Origin: CAYILR01 sp964364175
GTDB lineage: Bacteria; Bdellovibrionota; UBA1018
Length of the DNA stretch: 64,000 nt
Assembly: GCA_964364175.1 (NCBI GenBank)
Contig: CAYILR010000012.1
Location: 33,715-97,714, forward strand
Direction: 5' to 3'
Below the pieces are notes generated by a model, which saw nothing but the letters and a program-made list of their open reading frames with translations, did no database searches and was not told the origin of the DNA. Each line of letters opens with the position of its first letter. Position 1 is the first letter of the stretch. Below, piece after piece: positions 1-8,900 of the stretch. The translations under genes were made by a program, and so were the position numbers.

Positions 1-19
1 ACTTCGCGTTTAACGAAGT
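1..19. repeat. REP-like palindrome, family A (left of RAYT)
   Basis: An imperfect palindrome with stem ACTTCG/CGAAGT and a GTTT-type loop at the very edge of the window. It is nearly the exact reverse complement of the copy at 853-872, so the transposase gene at 67-876 is flanked by inverted copies. Any partner copy further left lies outside the window. Confidence 0.65.
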
Positions 20-66
20 TCTCACAAAAACCCAGAAGGCACAGTTTTTGCTTATCCGCTGGCGGT

Positions 67-876
67 ATGATTCACCTGGTTGCTCGTATTCAAAGTCCTG
101 GCCGTCCTTTTGCTGATTCCAATTTGGCAGCACCGTTTTGGCGAAAGCTAAGGCTTTGTTTTCCAGAGGCCTTATCAGCAGTGCTGATGCCCAATCACCT
201 TCATCTTTTATTGCCAAAAAACACTGACGCTGCCGTCGCCTGGCATAGGCTCAAGGTTTTGATCAGTCGCAGCCAACTTCGGTGGGAGGCGGTTCCCATG
301 CCCGAGCTCATTCAAGACCCTAAGCATGCGCGTCGCCAGGCAAGATATATTGCATTGAACCCATGCCGAAGCGGTTTGGCGGGCGATCCCCTTGAGTGGC
401 AGTGGTCGACTTACCGAGGGTACTTTGGTGCGCTGGCGAATCCATGGGTTGATCCAAAAAAACTGGCTGCGCTCTACGAACGGAGTTCACTCCACACATT
501 TTTACCCTGGTTTCATGAATATGTTTCTTCAGACAATACCGTTCGCACCACTGGAACCCCATTCCTAAAATCAACCTCATCGTCCGAAATACGGCACTAT
601 CCTTTGGAGCAAATTATTTTGGCCGTGCTGGCGGCGGCAGAGGAAAGTCCTGCGATTTTGAAAACTCGGCAGCAGACCTCAATACGACGAGCCATCATCC
701 ACTTGGCCGCCGAGAGTGGTTGGAATCAGACACGGCTTTTGGCTGAACAGTTTCACACCACACCTCGGTCAGTCCAATATTTGAGAAAGGACGCCCCAAA
801 CCCCAAACTCATGCAGGCAGCACGGGTTTGTTTAGGAGATGCTCGAATGACAGCTTCGCTAAACGCGAAGTTTTAG
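67..876 (+). CDS. REP-associated tyrosine transposase (RAYT, Y1_Tnp/TnpA_REP family)
   Basis: This 269-aa protein belongs to the single-strand HUH nuclease family that acts on REP palindromes. Visible signatures are the HUH motif PNHLHLLLP (residues 42-50, metal-binding H44 and H46) and the helix ARYIALNPCRSGL carrying the candidate nucleophile Y94, followed by the typical EWQWSTYRGY stretch (110-119). The C-terminal part (about 175-250) looks like a helix-turn-helix/DnaA-C-like DNA-binding domain, as in longer RAYTs. It is bracketed by inverted copies of a palindrome (1-19 and 853-872), and the right copy overlaps its own last codons and stop. RAYTs are normally domesticated rather than freely mobile, and the matching palindromes elsewhere in the window (12.6 kb, 42.7 kb) are its likely substrates by inference. 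The N-terminus is short but covers the usual first beta-strand. Confidence 0.85.
   Translation: MIHLVARIQSPGRPFADSNLAAPFWRKLRLCFPEALSAVLMPNHLHLLLPKNTDAAVAWHRLKVLISRSQLRWEAVPMPELIQDPKHARRQARYIALNPCRSGLAGDPLEWQWSTYRGYFGALANPWVDPKKLAALYERSSLHTFLPWFHEYVSSDNTVRTTGTPFLKSTSSSEIRHYPLEQIILAVLAAAEESPAILKTRQQTSIRRAIIHLAAESGWNQTRLLAEQFHTTPRSVQYLRKDAPNPKLMQAARVCLGDARMTASLNAKF
853..872. repeat. REP-like palindrome, family A (right of RAYT)
   Basis: GCTTCGCTAAACGCGAAGT forms a stem with an AAAC-type loop, in inverted orientation relative to 1-19. It overlaps the 3' end of the transposase gene and encodes its final residues (SLNAKF). Confidence 0.7.
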
Positions 877-903
877 CCTTTGAAGCTGGGTTTCGAGGAC
901 GGT

Positions 904-923
904 TTCTTCGCCAAACGCGAAGT
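904..923. repeat. REP-like palindrome, family A (second right copy)
   Basis: TTCTTCGCCAAACGCGAAG is in the same orientation as 853-872, separated by about 31 bp. The two form a doublet like those at 12596-12662 and 42658-42733. It ends a few bases before the stop codon of the convergent MFS transporter gene. Confidence 0.7.
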
Positions 924-929
924 TGCCCG

Positions 930-2300
930 TCAATGCGCGGTAGATCCACCGGTTTTGGGGCGGGCATTCCATAAAAATAACATCAAAACCCCGCCCATCA
1001 CCGAAAACCCAATCATGCTGGGACCCCAGACTCCCCAGCCAAACTTCTCGAGCAGCCAGCCCATGCCGATACCCACAACCGACCCGCCCACGTACTGCAT
1101 TCCATCAAACATTCCAGCAGCCGTAGCAGCAGCCTTCTTGCCGCCAAAGTCCATCGACGAAGTCCCGGACAACATCGAATGCACCACGCTGATGGCGAAT
1201 GAGTTGACCACAAAAGCCCCGATCACCCACTCCAAAGACGGCGCTTTCCAGACTACAGCCAGACAAATCGTCTGGGTTAAATAGCCCAAGAACGCCACCG
1301 GTGGACGACGCCCCTTAAAAACCCAATCCGAGATCGTGCCCGCAAAAAACGCCCCAGCAATCCCCGCCAAGACCACCGCACCAGCGCCCTTCTGAAATAT
1401 GGGTGAACCCAGCTCCAGGTGCTGAGCCTCAATCATGTAGCGCGGGAACCACTGCTCAAACCCATGCCGCACAAACCCCGTGCAAAACTCCGCAAACGCA
1501 ATCGTCAGCGTCACCGGATTGGCCAAAACCTTTTTCAGCACATACTTCAGATCCGCCTTGCCCACATGCCCGCTCGAAGCATCCTGCACATCCAACTCAG
1601 GCAAACCGCAGTCCTCGGGTCCATTCTGCACAAAAAGAAAAGTCATCACCGCCATCACAGCCACCACAGCCGAGGGGACAAAAAACACCCACTGCCAAGG
1701 CAAAATCGTCACCAAAACCCCTCCGATAAAGAAGATCAACGCGCGACCACTCTGAATCATCGATCCAAAAATCGCGGAGAAAACCCCACGCTCGCCAATG
1801 TGAAACCAACCCGCATTGACCTTGATCAAAGACAACGCACTGAAAGATTGGAAGTAAGAATTCAGCGCCCAGACGGTCGTGAAATATCCCAGGAGCAAAG
1901 TTCCGGTCCCCAAAAATCCCAGATACGCGCCCAAGCCGAACAAGAAGTTAAAAACCACCGTCCCTGTTGCACCGATCAACATCGCGCGACGGCCACCGAT
2001 TCGATCCGCAATCGGACCGTTGAAAATCGCCGAGAATCCATAAATCGAAAGCGCCGCCGTAATGATCGCGCCGATTTGCGTTTTATCCCAGCCGTAGGTT
2101 TTGGAGAGCGAAGCATTGGCAAACGACAAGTTGTAGCGCCCCATGTACATGGCCGAATAAGTCAGCCCGAGGGTCAGCCAATTAATCCCCCTGCGACGTC
2201 TGAATTCGGGCGTGTAGTCGGGGACGTTTTTGCGAACGCCTCTTTTAGTTCGAGGTGTTTTCGGGGCCTTGGATTTGGATCGAGAAGTAGCTTTTTCCAT
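930..2300 (-). CDS. MFS transporter, organophosphate:phosphate antiporter (GlpT/UhpT-like)
   Basis: This 456-aa polytopic inner-membrane protein has about 12 predicted helices. The first helices contain YMGRYNLSFANASL, the region that in the OPA family (GlpT, UhpT, PgtP) carries the substrate-phosphate arginine. The loop-2 MFS signature DRIGGRRAM is at about residues 99-107. Known family members exchange phosphate for glycerol-3-phosphate or sugar phosphates; the exact substrate cannot be read here. The N-terminus is a basic cytoplasmic tail rich in Lys, Arg and Thr. The gene is monocistronic by context: its 3' end abuts the REP doublet of the RAYT locus, and the convergent arrangement implies no shared transcript. 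Confidence 0.85.
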   Translation of the reverse strand: MEKATSRSKSKAPKTPRTKRGVRKNVPDYTPEFRRRRGINWLTLGLTYSAMYMGRYNLSFANASLSKTYGWDKTQIGAIITAALSIYGFSAIFNGPIADRIGGRRAMLIGATGTVVFNFLFGLGAYLGFLGTGTLLLGYFTTVWALNSYFQSFSALSLIKVNAGWFHIGERGVFSAIFGSMIQSGRALIFFIGGVLVTILPWQWVFFVPSAVVAVMAVMTFLFVQNGPEDCGLPELDVQDASSGHVGKADLKYVLKKVLANPVTLTIAFAEFCTGFVRHGFEQWFPRYMIEAQHLELGSPIFQKGAGAVVLAGIAGAFFAGTISDWVFKGRRPPVAFLGYLTQTICLAVVWKAPSLEWVIGAFVVNSFAISVVHSMLSGTSSMDFGGKKAAATAAGMFDGMQYVGGSVVGIGMGWLLEKFGWGVWGPSMIGFSVMGGVLMLFLWNARPKTGGSTAH

Positions 2301-2363
2301 CGATCATTGGTGCTAGCTAATCCGAGCCCGAAAGGCAATGGGCCCCAACGAAATCCTAAAAAA

Positions 2364-3572
2364 CTACTTCGCCTGCGTAACCTTCACGCCCTTGACGCGA
2401 TCCAGAGTCAAGGCTTTCTCTCCCCGCAAGAACTCCAAAATCTCCTGCCCAATCAGCTCGCCCGCCCAGCGGCTCAACAAACCCTGGTTCATCCACTCCA
2501 CAGCCGACTCCACAGTCGAAGTCCGCATCAGAGGCAGAAGCTGCTGGGACATCACAATATGCCTAACAGCCACGCGATGCTGATCAGCCAAAATCCCAAT
2601 GTAGCATTGAAGCAATGACAAAGCCTGAGACTCGCGAGCCGAGGGCGGCCGGGTCATTTCACGCTCCGCCGGAGTAGCCTTCCGCCTCGATGTGGGATGT
2701 GGAATCGGATTCTCTTTGCCGCTCCGAATGGCATCCAAAATCGCCTCGCCACTTTTTTGAATCTCGCCTACCTGAATCCCTCTGAACGCCTTCAAATGCT
2801 CCATGTCCCGGGGACTCACTTGAGCCAAATTCAGCAAAATTCCATCGTCAGCAATCCACTTCCTTGGACGGTTGAGCTGCTTCACCCTCGCCTCACGCCA
2901 CCTCACCAGCTCGATCAAAGCCGAAAATTCCTTGGGATCCAAGGACGCACGTCCATCAATCTTCGCTGCCAGCGTCTCCGGTGCGGGATCATACATAGCA
3001 ACGTCTTCCCACTTGGCCGTCAACTCCATCGCCCAATCACGGCGCTTCAGTTCGTCGAGCTCTTTGATCAAAGCCTGCCCCATCGCAACCAGATACCGCA
3101 CATCATCGAGCGCATATTCAACCAACTGCTCGGGGAGCGGCCTCACCGCCCAGTTCGTGCGAGCGTGGCCTTTTTTCAGCTGCACATCGAGAACAGATTT
3201 CAATAAATTACCTAATCCTTGTTGATCACCATATCCGCAAAGGGACGCGGCAATCGCAGTATCCAATGTCGGCGAGGCAATACATCCAAAGGCTGTGAAG
3301 AGGCATTCCTGATCAGCCTGAGCGGCATGCAGGATTTTTAGAATTCCAGGATCTCGAAGCACATCCAAAAACGGCTTCAATCCCTCCACATCTTTCCGGA
3401 AGGCTTGCACGTCCACAATCCAAGCATCAGAAGCTGTGGCAACCTGGATGATCTCGAGTTGAGGAAAAAAAGTCGTCTCGCGAATAAACTCCGTATCAAA
3501 GGCAATGATGTTTTCCTTGGATAGAATGTCCACGAGGGATCGAAGATCCGATGGGGTCTGAATCAGGTTCAC
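2364..3572 (-). CDS. rnd: Ribonuclease D (DEDDy 3'-5' exonuclease with HRDC domain)
   Basis: This 402-aa protein is close to the 375 aa of E. coli RNase D, which trims the 3' ends of tRNAs and other stable RNAs. Exo I is AFDTEF (D26, E28), Exo II is in the HAAQADQE segment, and Exo III is the EYALDDVRYL stretch with the Tyr and Asp of the DEDDy class. An HRDC domain follows at about residues 215-290 (region EFSALIELVRWREARVKQL). The C-terminal 100 residues are less conserved. It is transcribed towards the MFS gene with a 63-bp gap. Confidence 0.92.
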   Translation of the reverse strand: MNLIQTPSDLRSLVDILSKENIIAFDTEFIRETTFFPQLEIIQVATASDAWIVDVQAFRKDVEGLKPFLDVLRDPGILKILHAAQADQECLFTAFGCIASPTLDTAIAASLCGYGDQQGLGNLLKSVLDVQLKKGHARTNWAVRPLPEQLVEYALDDVRYLVAMGQALIKELDELKRRDWAMELTAKWEDVAMYDPAPETLAAKIDGRASLDPKEFSALIELVRWREARVKQLNRPRKWIADDGILLNLAQVSPRDMEHLKAFRGIQVGEIQKSGEAILDAIRSGKENPIPHPTSRRKATPAEREMTRPPSARESQALSLLQCYIGILADQHRVAVRHIVMSQQLLPLMRTSTVESAVEWMNQGLLSRWAGELIGQEILEFLRGEKALTLDRVKGVKVTQAK

Positions 3573-3619
3573 TGAGAATGGGGATATCTCAAGTGTGGCA
3601 GGTTTTCAATTAAGAGCCT

Positions 3620-4093
3620 CTATGCTGCGTTCGATGCCGCAATTTCAGCCTTGGTCGGGAGAATCCTGACTCTGACCGATGCCGTAGGTCCCGAAAGAAC
3701 AAAGTCTGACTTTTGTGGATCTCGGCAATAAATATCATAGGCATAGGTCGCGATGACCCGAGTGGCCTCGAGCTCACTTTTGCGGAACTCTTCAATTCTC
3801 ATCTTGGATTTCAACCACTGAACCCCATGATGCAGGATTTCGGGTTTGACGAACGGCTGCGAGAGCAGCTCTTCGACATAATTGCCGAACTCTTCGTCTT
3901 CCTGCTCTTGTTGAACCCGCCACTCATACACGCATTTCAGCGGGTCCGGGTGACTCGATTCCAGAGCTTCCACATAGAGTGAAATTTCTTTTTCGTCAGA
4001 AAGAGCCTCGAGGAGCTGAGGTTTTCCGCCTTTTGATTCGTCGATAATGAGGGCGACGAGCCCCGTTTTTGAGGAGGTCTGAGTGGTGTTCAT
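3620..4093 (-). CDS. Hypothetical protein, 157 aa
   Basis: I do not recognise a family. The protein is soluble, acidic in the middle (EWRVQQEQEDEEFGNYVEELL) and probably mainly helical up to residue 115, then has a short beta-rich tail (SGPTASVRVRILPT). There is no signal peptide or membrane segment. It lies 47 bp upstream of rnd on the same strand and 58 bp downstream of the glycosyltransferase gene, so it may be part of a loose transcription unit. Normal codon use and a clean start (ATG at 4093) support it as a real gene. Confidence 0.6.
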   Translation of the reverse strand: MNTTQTSSKTGLVALIIDESKGGKPQLLEALSDEKEISLYVEALESSHPDPLKCVYEWRVQQEQEDEEFGNYVEELLSQPFVKPEILHHGVQWLKSKMRIEEFRKSELEATRVIATYAYDIYCRDPQKSDFVLSGPTASVRVRILPTKAEIAASNAA

Positions 4094-4151
4094 ACGTACA
4101 GCTTTCCTTACACCTATCTATTCGGTGAAGGTCGGCTAACTGCTGAACGGG

Positions 4152-4907
4152 TTAACTATTAGCCTTAATCGTTGTTTTATTGATCCTACCTTTAAAAAGG
4201 CGAAGCAAAGTGGTCACACCCCTGAAAAGTTCCTTCACATCCACCTTGGAGACCCCCGCACGACGGTCCTCAAAATAAATCGGGAATTCAGTCATCTGAG
4301 AGGTGGTTTTCTGAATCTGATAGAGGCTCTCCACAAAAAAGCCATACCCCTCGGAGCGAACACCGCTCATATCCAATCGGGCTAGAAGGCTTTTTTGGTA
4401 CCCACGATAGGCCGTGGTGGTTTCCTTCAATTGCATTCCCAGCAATCCGCGCGCCATGAGATTAGCGGTTCGGCTGACCACCTGTCGGTACAAACCATAG
4501 TCACATCCGCCGCCCCGAGTGTAACGCGAACCGATGACGAACTCGCTTTTTTCGAGATTTTTCACCATCGTCGGAAGGTACTTGGGATGATGAGAAAAAT
4601 CGGCATCCATCGTGATCAGGCCATCGTACCCATGCTCTGCTGCATACTGAAAAGCCAATCGGTGTGCTGTACCCAATCCGAGTTTTCCTGATCTTTCAAT
4701 CAGCTCCAAACGTGGCATGGTTTTCTGTAATTTCCTGATCAGATCCGACGTCCCATCGGGCGAGTGATCATCCACGACCAAAAGATCACATTGAGGCAAC
4801 TGCTCTCGAATCGATCGGAGCAGGTTTTCTATATTTTCGATCTCGTTATAAGTCGCTGTAAAAACCAGGATTCTGTTGAGTTGAACGCGATTCTTTTGAG
4901 TTTCCAT
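4152..4907 (-). CDS. Polyprenol monophosphomannose synthase-like glycosyltransferase (GT2)
   Basis: This 251-aa cytoplasmic/peripheral GT-A enzyme belongs to the DPM1-like branch. Motifs in order are the N-terminal VFTATYNEIENI, the nucleotide-binding VVDDHSPDGT, LGTAHRLAF, the catalytic MDADFSHHP (DAD metal site), and the acceptor-region FVIGSRYTRGGG with ETTTAYRGY. Known members transfer mannose or glucose from a nucleotide sugar to a polyprenyl phosphate, feeding periplasmic glycan or protein glycosylation. There is no C-terminal transmembrane GtrA domain. It is divergent from gmd (GDP-mannose pathway), which fits a shared surface-glycan role. Confidence 0.87.
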   Translation of the reverse strand: METQKNRVQLNRILVFTATYNEIENIENLLRSIREQLPQCDLLVVDDHSPDGTSDLIRKLQKTMPRLELIERSGKLGLGTAHRLAFQYAAEHGYDGLITMDADFSHHPKYLPTMVKNLEKSEFVIGSRYTRGGGCDYGLYRQVVSRTANLMARGLLGMQLKETTTAYRGYQKSLLARLDMSGVRSEGYGFFVESLYQIQKTTSQMTEFPIYFEDRRAGVSKVDVKELFRGVTTLLRLFKGRINKTTIKANS

Positions 4908-4977
4908 CTGTAATCGAAGTACAAGATTTCGCTCTGGTAAACAAGTAGAAGTAATGGCAGATCCTTAATGTCGCATC

Positions 4978-5952
4978 ATGAAAGCATTGATTACGGGGAT
5001 TACAGGACAAGATGGATCTTATCTCGCTGAGCTCTTGCTCAGTCGAGGGTATCAAGTTTTTGGTTTGAGTAGAGATCCTGCGCACATTGAATTAAGCCCC
5101 ATCCAGCATCTCAAAGGCAAGGTCGAGTTATTTCGCGGAGACCTGCTCGATTCCCATGCATTGCTTTCCACCTTCGAGCAAATTCGACCGGATGAAGTCT
5201 ATAATTTTGCGGGTCCCGGATTTGTCGGAGCCTCCTGGAATTACCCCATCGAAACCGCAGATTACGTAGCCATCGGTGTCTCTCGCTTGCTGGAAACCAT
5301 TCGAAAAGTCTCGCCTCGCACGCGATTCTATCAAGCCTCCTCCAGTGAAATGTTTGGCGATGCAATCAGCGCCCCTCAAAACGAGCAGAGCTTGTTTCGA
5401 CCTCGGACTCCGTATGGGACATCCAAAGCATACGCACATTGGATGACTGCGAATTACCGAAATCACTACGGAATGCATGCGAGCAGCGGCATCCTCTACA
5501 ACCACGAATCCTCTCGCCGTCGGCCAGAATTCGTCACGCGCAAAATCACCATCGGTGCTGCTCGGATCAAAATGGGTTTGGATCAAGAATTACGTTTGGG
5601 AAATCTGGATGCCGTCCGAGACTGGGGATTTTCGGGAGATTATGTCAAAGCCATGTGGTTGATGCTTCAACAGGACAAGGCCGACGATTATGTTGTGTCC
5701 ACAGGTGAGCCCCACACCGTTCGGGAATTCGTGGACCTGGCCTTTTCACGGCTTGATTTGGACTATCGAGAGTATGTGAAAGTGGATGAATCTTTTTACA
5801 GACCCAACGAGGCAGTGCCTCTTATTGGCGATTCCTCAAAAGCCCGCAAAATATTGAACTGGGAACCTCAGGTGAGCTTCAAAGCCCTGGTTCAAATGAT
5901 GGTCGATGCGGATTGGGCCGCTTTGCAAAAAGCAAAGCCGCTTTCACCCTAA
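4978..5952 (+). CDS. gmd: GDP-mannose 4,6-dehydratase
   Basis: This 324-aa extended SDR makes GDP-4-keto-6-deoxymannose from GDP-mannose, the first step to GDP-fucose/rhamnose-type sugars. The Rossmann motif is GITGQDGSYLAELL at the N-terminus. The catalytic Ser-Glu pair is in QASSSEMFG and the Tyr-Lys pair in PYGTSKAYAHW. The segment NHESSRRRPEFVTRKI is the family signature for substrate and dimer contacts. It is somewhat shorter than the 370-aa E. coli enzyme. Its stop codon overlaps the ppdK stop by 4 bp in convergent orientation. I see no obvious Shine-Dalgarno before the ATG. Confidence 0.93.
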   Translation: MKALITGITGQDGSYLAELLLSRGYQVFGLSRDPAHIELSPIQHLKGKVELFRGDLLDSHALLSTFEQIRPDEVYNFAGPGFVGASWNYPIETADYVAIGVSRLLETIRKVSPRTRFYQASSSEMFGDAISAPQNEQSLFRPRTPYGTSKAYAHWMTANYRNHYGMHASSGILYNHESSRRRPEFVTRKITIGAARIKMGLDQELRLGNLDAVRDWGFSGDYVKAMWLMLQQDKADDYVVSTGEPHTVREFVDLAFSRLDLDYREYVKVDESFYRPNEAVPLIGDSSKARKILNWEPQVSFKALVQMMVDADWAALQKAKPLSP

Positions 5953-8900
5953 CGTTTCTTTTTGTTTTTCTTGCTGGGCATGGCTGCGGCGGCCTTCAGC
6001 ACAGCCTGAGCCGCCGCCAATCGCGCCAGGGGCACGCGATAAGGAGAGCAGCTCACATAATCCAGGCCCATCTGATGGCAGAGTTCCACAGACACAGGAT
6101 CGCCGCCGTGCTCACCGCAAATGCCCATCTTGAGGCCGGGACGAGCTTTACGGCCTTCAGTAATGGCCATTTTCATCAAGCGGCCTACGCCCATCGGATC
6201 GAGTGAGGCAAACGGGTCTTTTTCGTAAATTTTTGCATCCAGGTAATCCTTCAGGAAGGCCCCCGAATCATCCCGCGAAAGGCCATAGGTCGTCTGGGTC
6301 AGATCGTTGGTTCCAAAGCTGAAGAAATCGGCATGCTGAGCAATTTCACCCGCCGTCAACGCGGCTCGGGGCAGCTCAATCATGGTTCCCATCAGATATT
6401 CCACCTTCATGGGACGGCCTTTGGAATCCGAGTATTTACGCAGGACTTGGTTGGCTTCCTCGATGCAATAATCTTTGACGAACTTGAGTTCGCGCCAGTC
6501 GCCCACGAGCGGAATCATGATCTCGGGAACGATCTTGAATCCTTCGTCGCGCATGAGTTCACACGCGGCTTCGAAAATCGCGCGGACTTGTGTGCGGTAG
6601 ATTTCGGGGTAACTGATTCCGAGGCGGCAACCGCGGTGACCGAGCATCGGATTGAATTCGTGCAATGTCTCGGCTTTGCGTTTCAGGCGATCAAACGAAA
6701 CATCGATTTTTTTCGCAAGCGCTTGGAGTTCGCTGTCCTTGTGCGGAATGAATTCGTGCAGAGGTGGATCGAGTAATCGAATCGTGACGGGCATTCCCTT
6801 CATCTCGCGGAAGATGCCTTTGAAGTCGGATTTCTGCATCGGCAGGATTTTGAGCAACGCGCGCTCGCGGCCTTCTTTGCTATCGGCCAGAATCATTTCG
6901 CGGACCGCGTCGATTCTATCGGTCTCAAAAAACATGTGCTCAGTTCGGCAAAGTCCAATTCCCTCGGCGCCAAAGCTTTTCGCTGCTCGAGTATCAGCAG
7001 GAGTATCTGCGTTGGTTCTGACTTTGAGTACGCGATATTGATCGACCCATTTCATCAGTTCCAGGAATTGCTTGTTGAGAGTCGGCGCGATCGTGGCGAT
7101 TTTTCCCTGCATCACTTCGCCGGAGCTACCTTCGAGGGTGATGAAGTCGCCTTCTTTGATCGTCACATTGCCGACTTGCATTTCTTTTTTGTCGTAGTTG
7201 ATTCGCAGGACGCCGCAGCCAGAGACACAACACTTGCCCATTCCGCGCGCTACAACGGCGGCGTGGGAGTTGCTGACCAAGATCGGAGTCAAACGACTTG
7301 AGAAAACCACGAAATTTTTGTCCAACTCATCGGCTGCATCCACTTCAAAATTGTAAACAAACATCGACTCTTTTTCGCCAACCTGTTTGATTCGGTACGA
7401 TCGCAGCGAGGAATTGAGAATAGTTTCCAGTTGCGCGCGAGACTCGCCTGGGCAAAGCGGCAGAACATCTCTTCGAAGTTTTTCTACTCCGAACATCAGG
7501 TTTCGTTTGATACCTTCACGAATTCTTCCCATGAAGTTCACATGGTCAACAATGTCATCCACTGTTCCCTTGAGAGCCAGGCAGCGAGACTCCTGCGATC
7601 GCGGCGGAATTTCAGCGTGAACTCTCTGGGTATAAGCCAAAATCTCGTCCACTTGCTCTGCAATTTGAATGGTGAAATTATTTCGATTAGGAACCATTTG
7701 TGGAACGATCCCGAGACGCAAACATGCGAGCATCAACGCTTGAATCAGTTTGGTTTCTTTTTCGGAAATCGAAATCTGCAGGCGCACTGCGCTTGATTCT
7801 TCCGCGTAGGTTCCATCTCCATCTACATACCCTGCCAAGAAATGCAGCAAGGCTGTGCGATCCAAAGAAAGAACCCAGCGATCCACATGATTGTAGATTT
7901 CCATCAACCGTGCGGCAGGTTCTCTTTTAAAACAGATTCGATCTTCCACCGCACCGTGAATCGTTCGACCTCTCAGCTCAGAGCTTTGAGAACGCTCCCG
8001 CAAATAACTAAACGGAACACCGAATGCATCCAGGAAAGATTTTTCAACTGCCGCAATGAAATCCGCTTTTTCTGGAGTCGGCTTTTGAATAAAAGTAACG
8101 GAACCCTTAGTAGGTTTTAAATTGATGTACCCATCCGAGAAAATAGCTCCTGCAACATAAGCCAGCGCAGGCGTGACCTTCACCTCAGAAAGTGCAGGAA
8201 GATCCGAAACCACCTGAATGAAACCACCTTCTTCCAAAACTTGTTCCAGAGGCTTCTTCGTCAACTTTCTTTTGTCGAAAGTGTACATTTTGTGATCTGG
8301 CGTAATCCGCAAATGATTGTTTTCACCGTTCCCCGTTTGAGAAACAGAAGCAGTGATCACATCCGAGGTCCGTCTGCCTGTGGCAATGACGTCTCTCCAA
8401 ACAGGTTTCATGGTCGTGCTATCGACGGAGAGCATTTTTAGCCCTTCCTCTTTCTCAATCAGCTGAAATCCTTCTTCTGCTGTCATGAATCCACGATCAG
8501 TCAAAATTTTGGTTTCTCCAGCAACACAGGTCATCCCCCCCCGAGCGGTGAGAATTCCCTCTGCTACCGACATTCCATGAATGTCCTCGGGTGAAGTTTC
8601 GATACGCACTAAAATGATTTTGCGATTGTATTCTTTGACCCATTTCTCGGCGGTGTCGGGATCGAATACGACTTGGCCGGTTCCTGCACCGGGTGATGCG
8701 GGCAATCCTTTGGCGAAAACTTCTTTCTTCGCTTTGGGATCCAAGCAAGGGTGAAGCAACTGATCCAGCTGTTCTGGTTTTACGCGAAGAATCGCTTCTT
8801 CTTTAGTGATCAGTTTTTCTTGAACCATCTCGACAGCGATTCTCACTGCGGCTGCAGCTGTGCGCTTGCCGCTGCGAGTTTGCAACATGAACAATCGTCC

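Noticed and set aside
1419..2618. Long open frame (399 codons) on the plus strand opposite the MFS gene
   Set aside because: Its translation is rich in Arg, Gln, His and Pro with no motif. It is the antisense shadow of the MFS transporter and the end of rnd.
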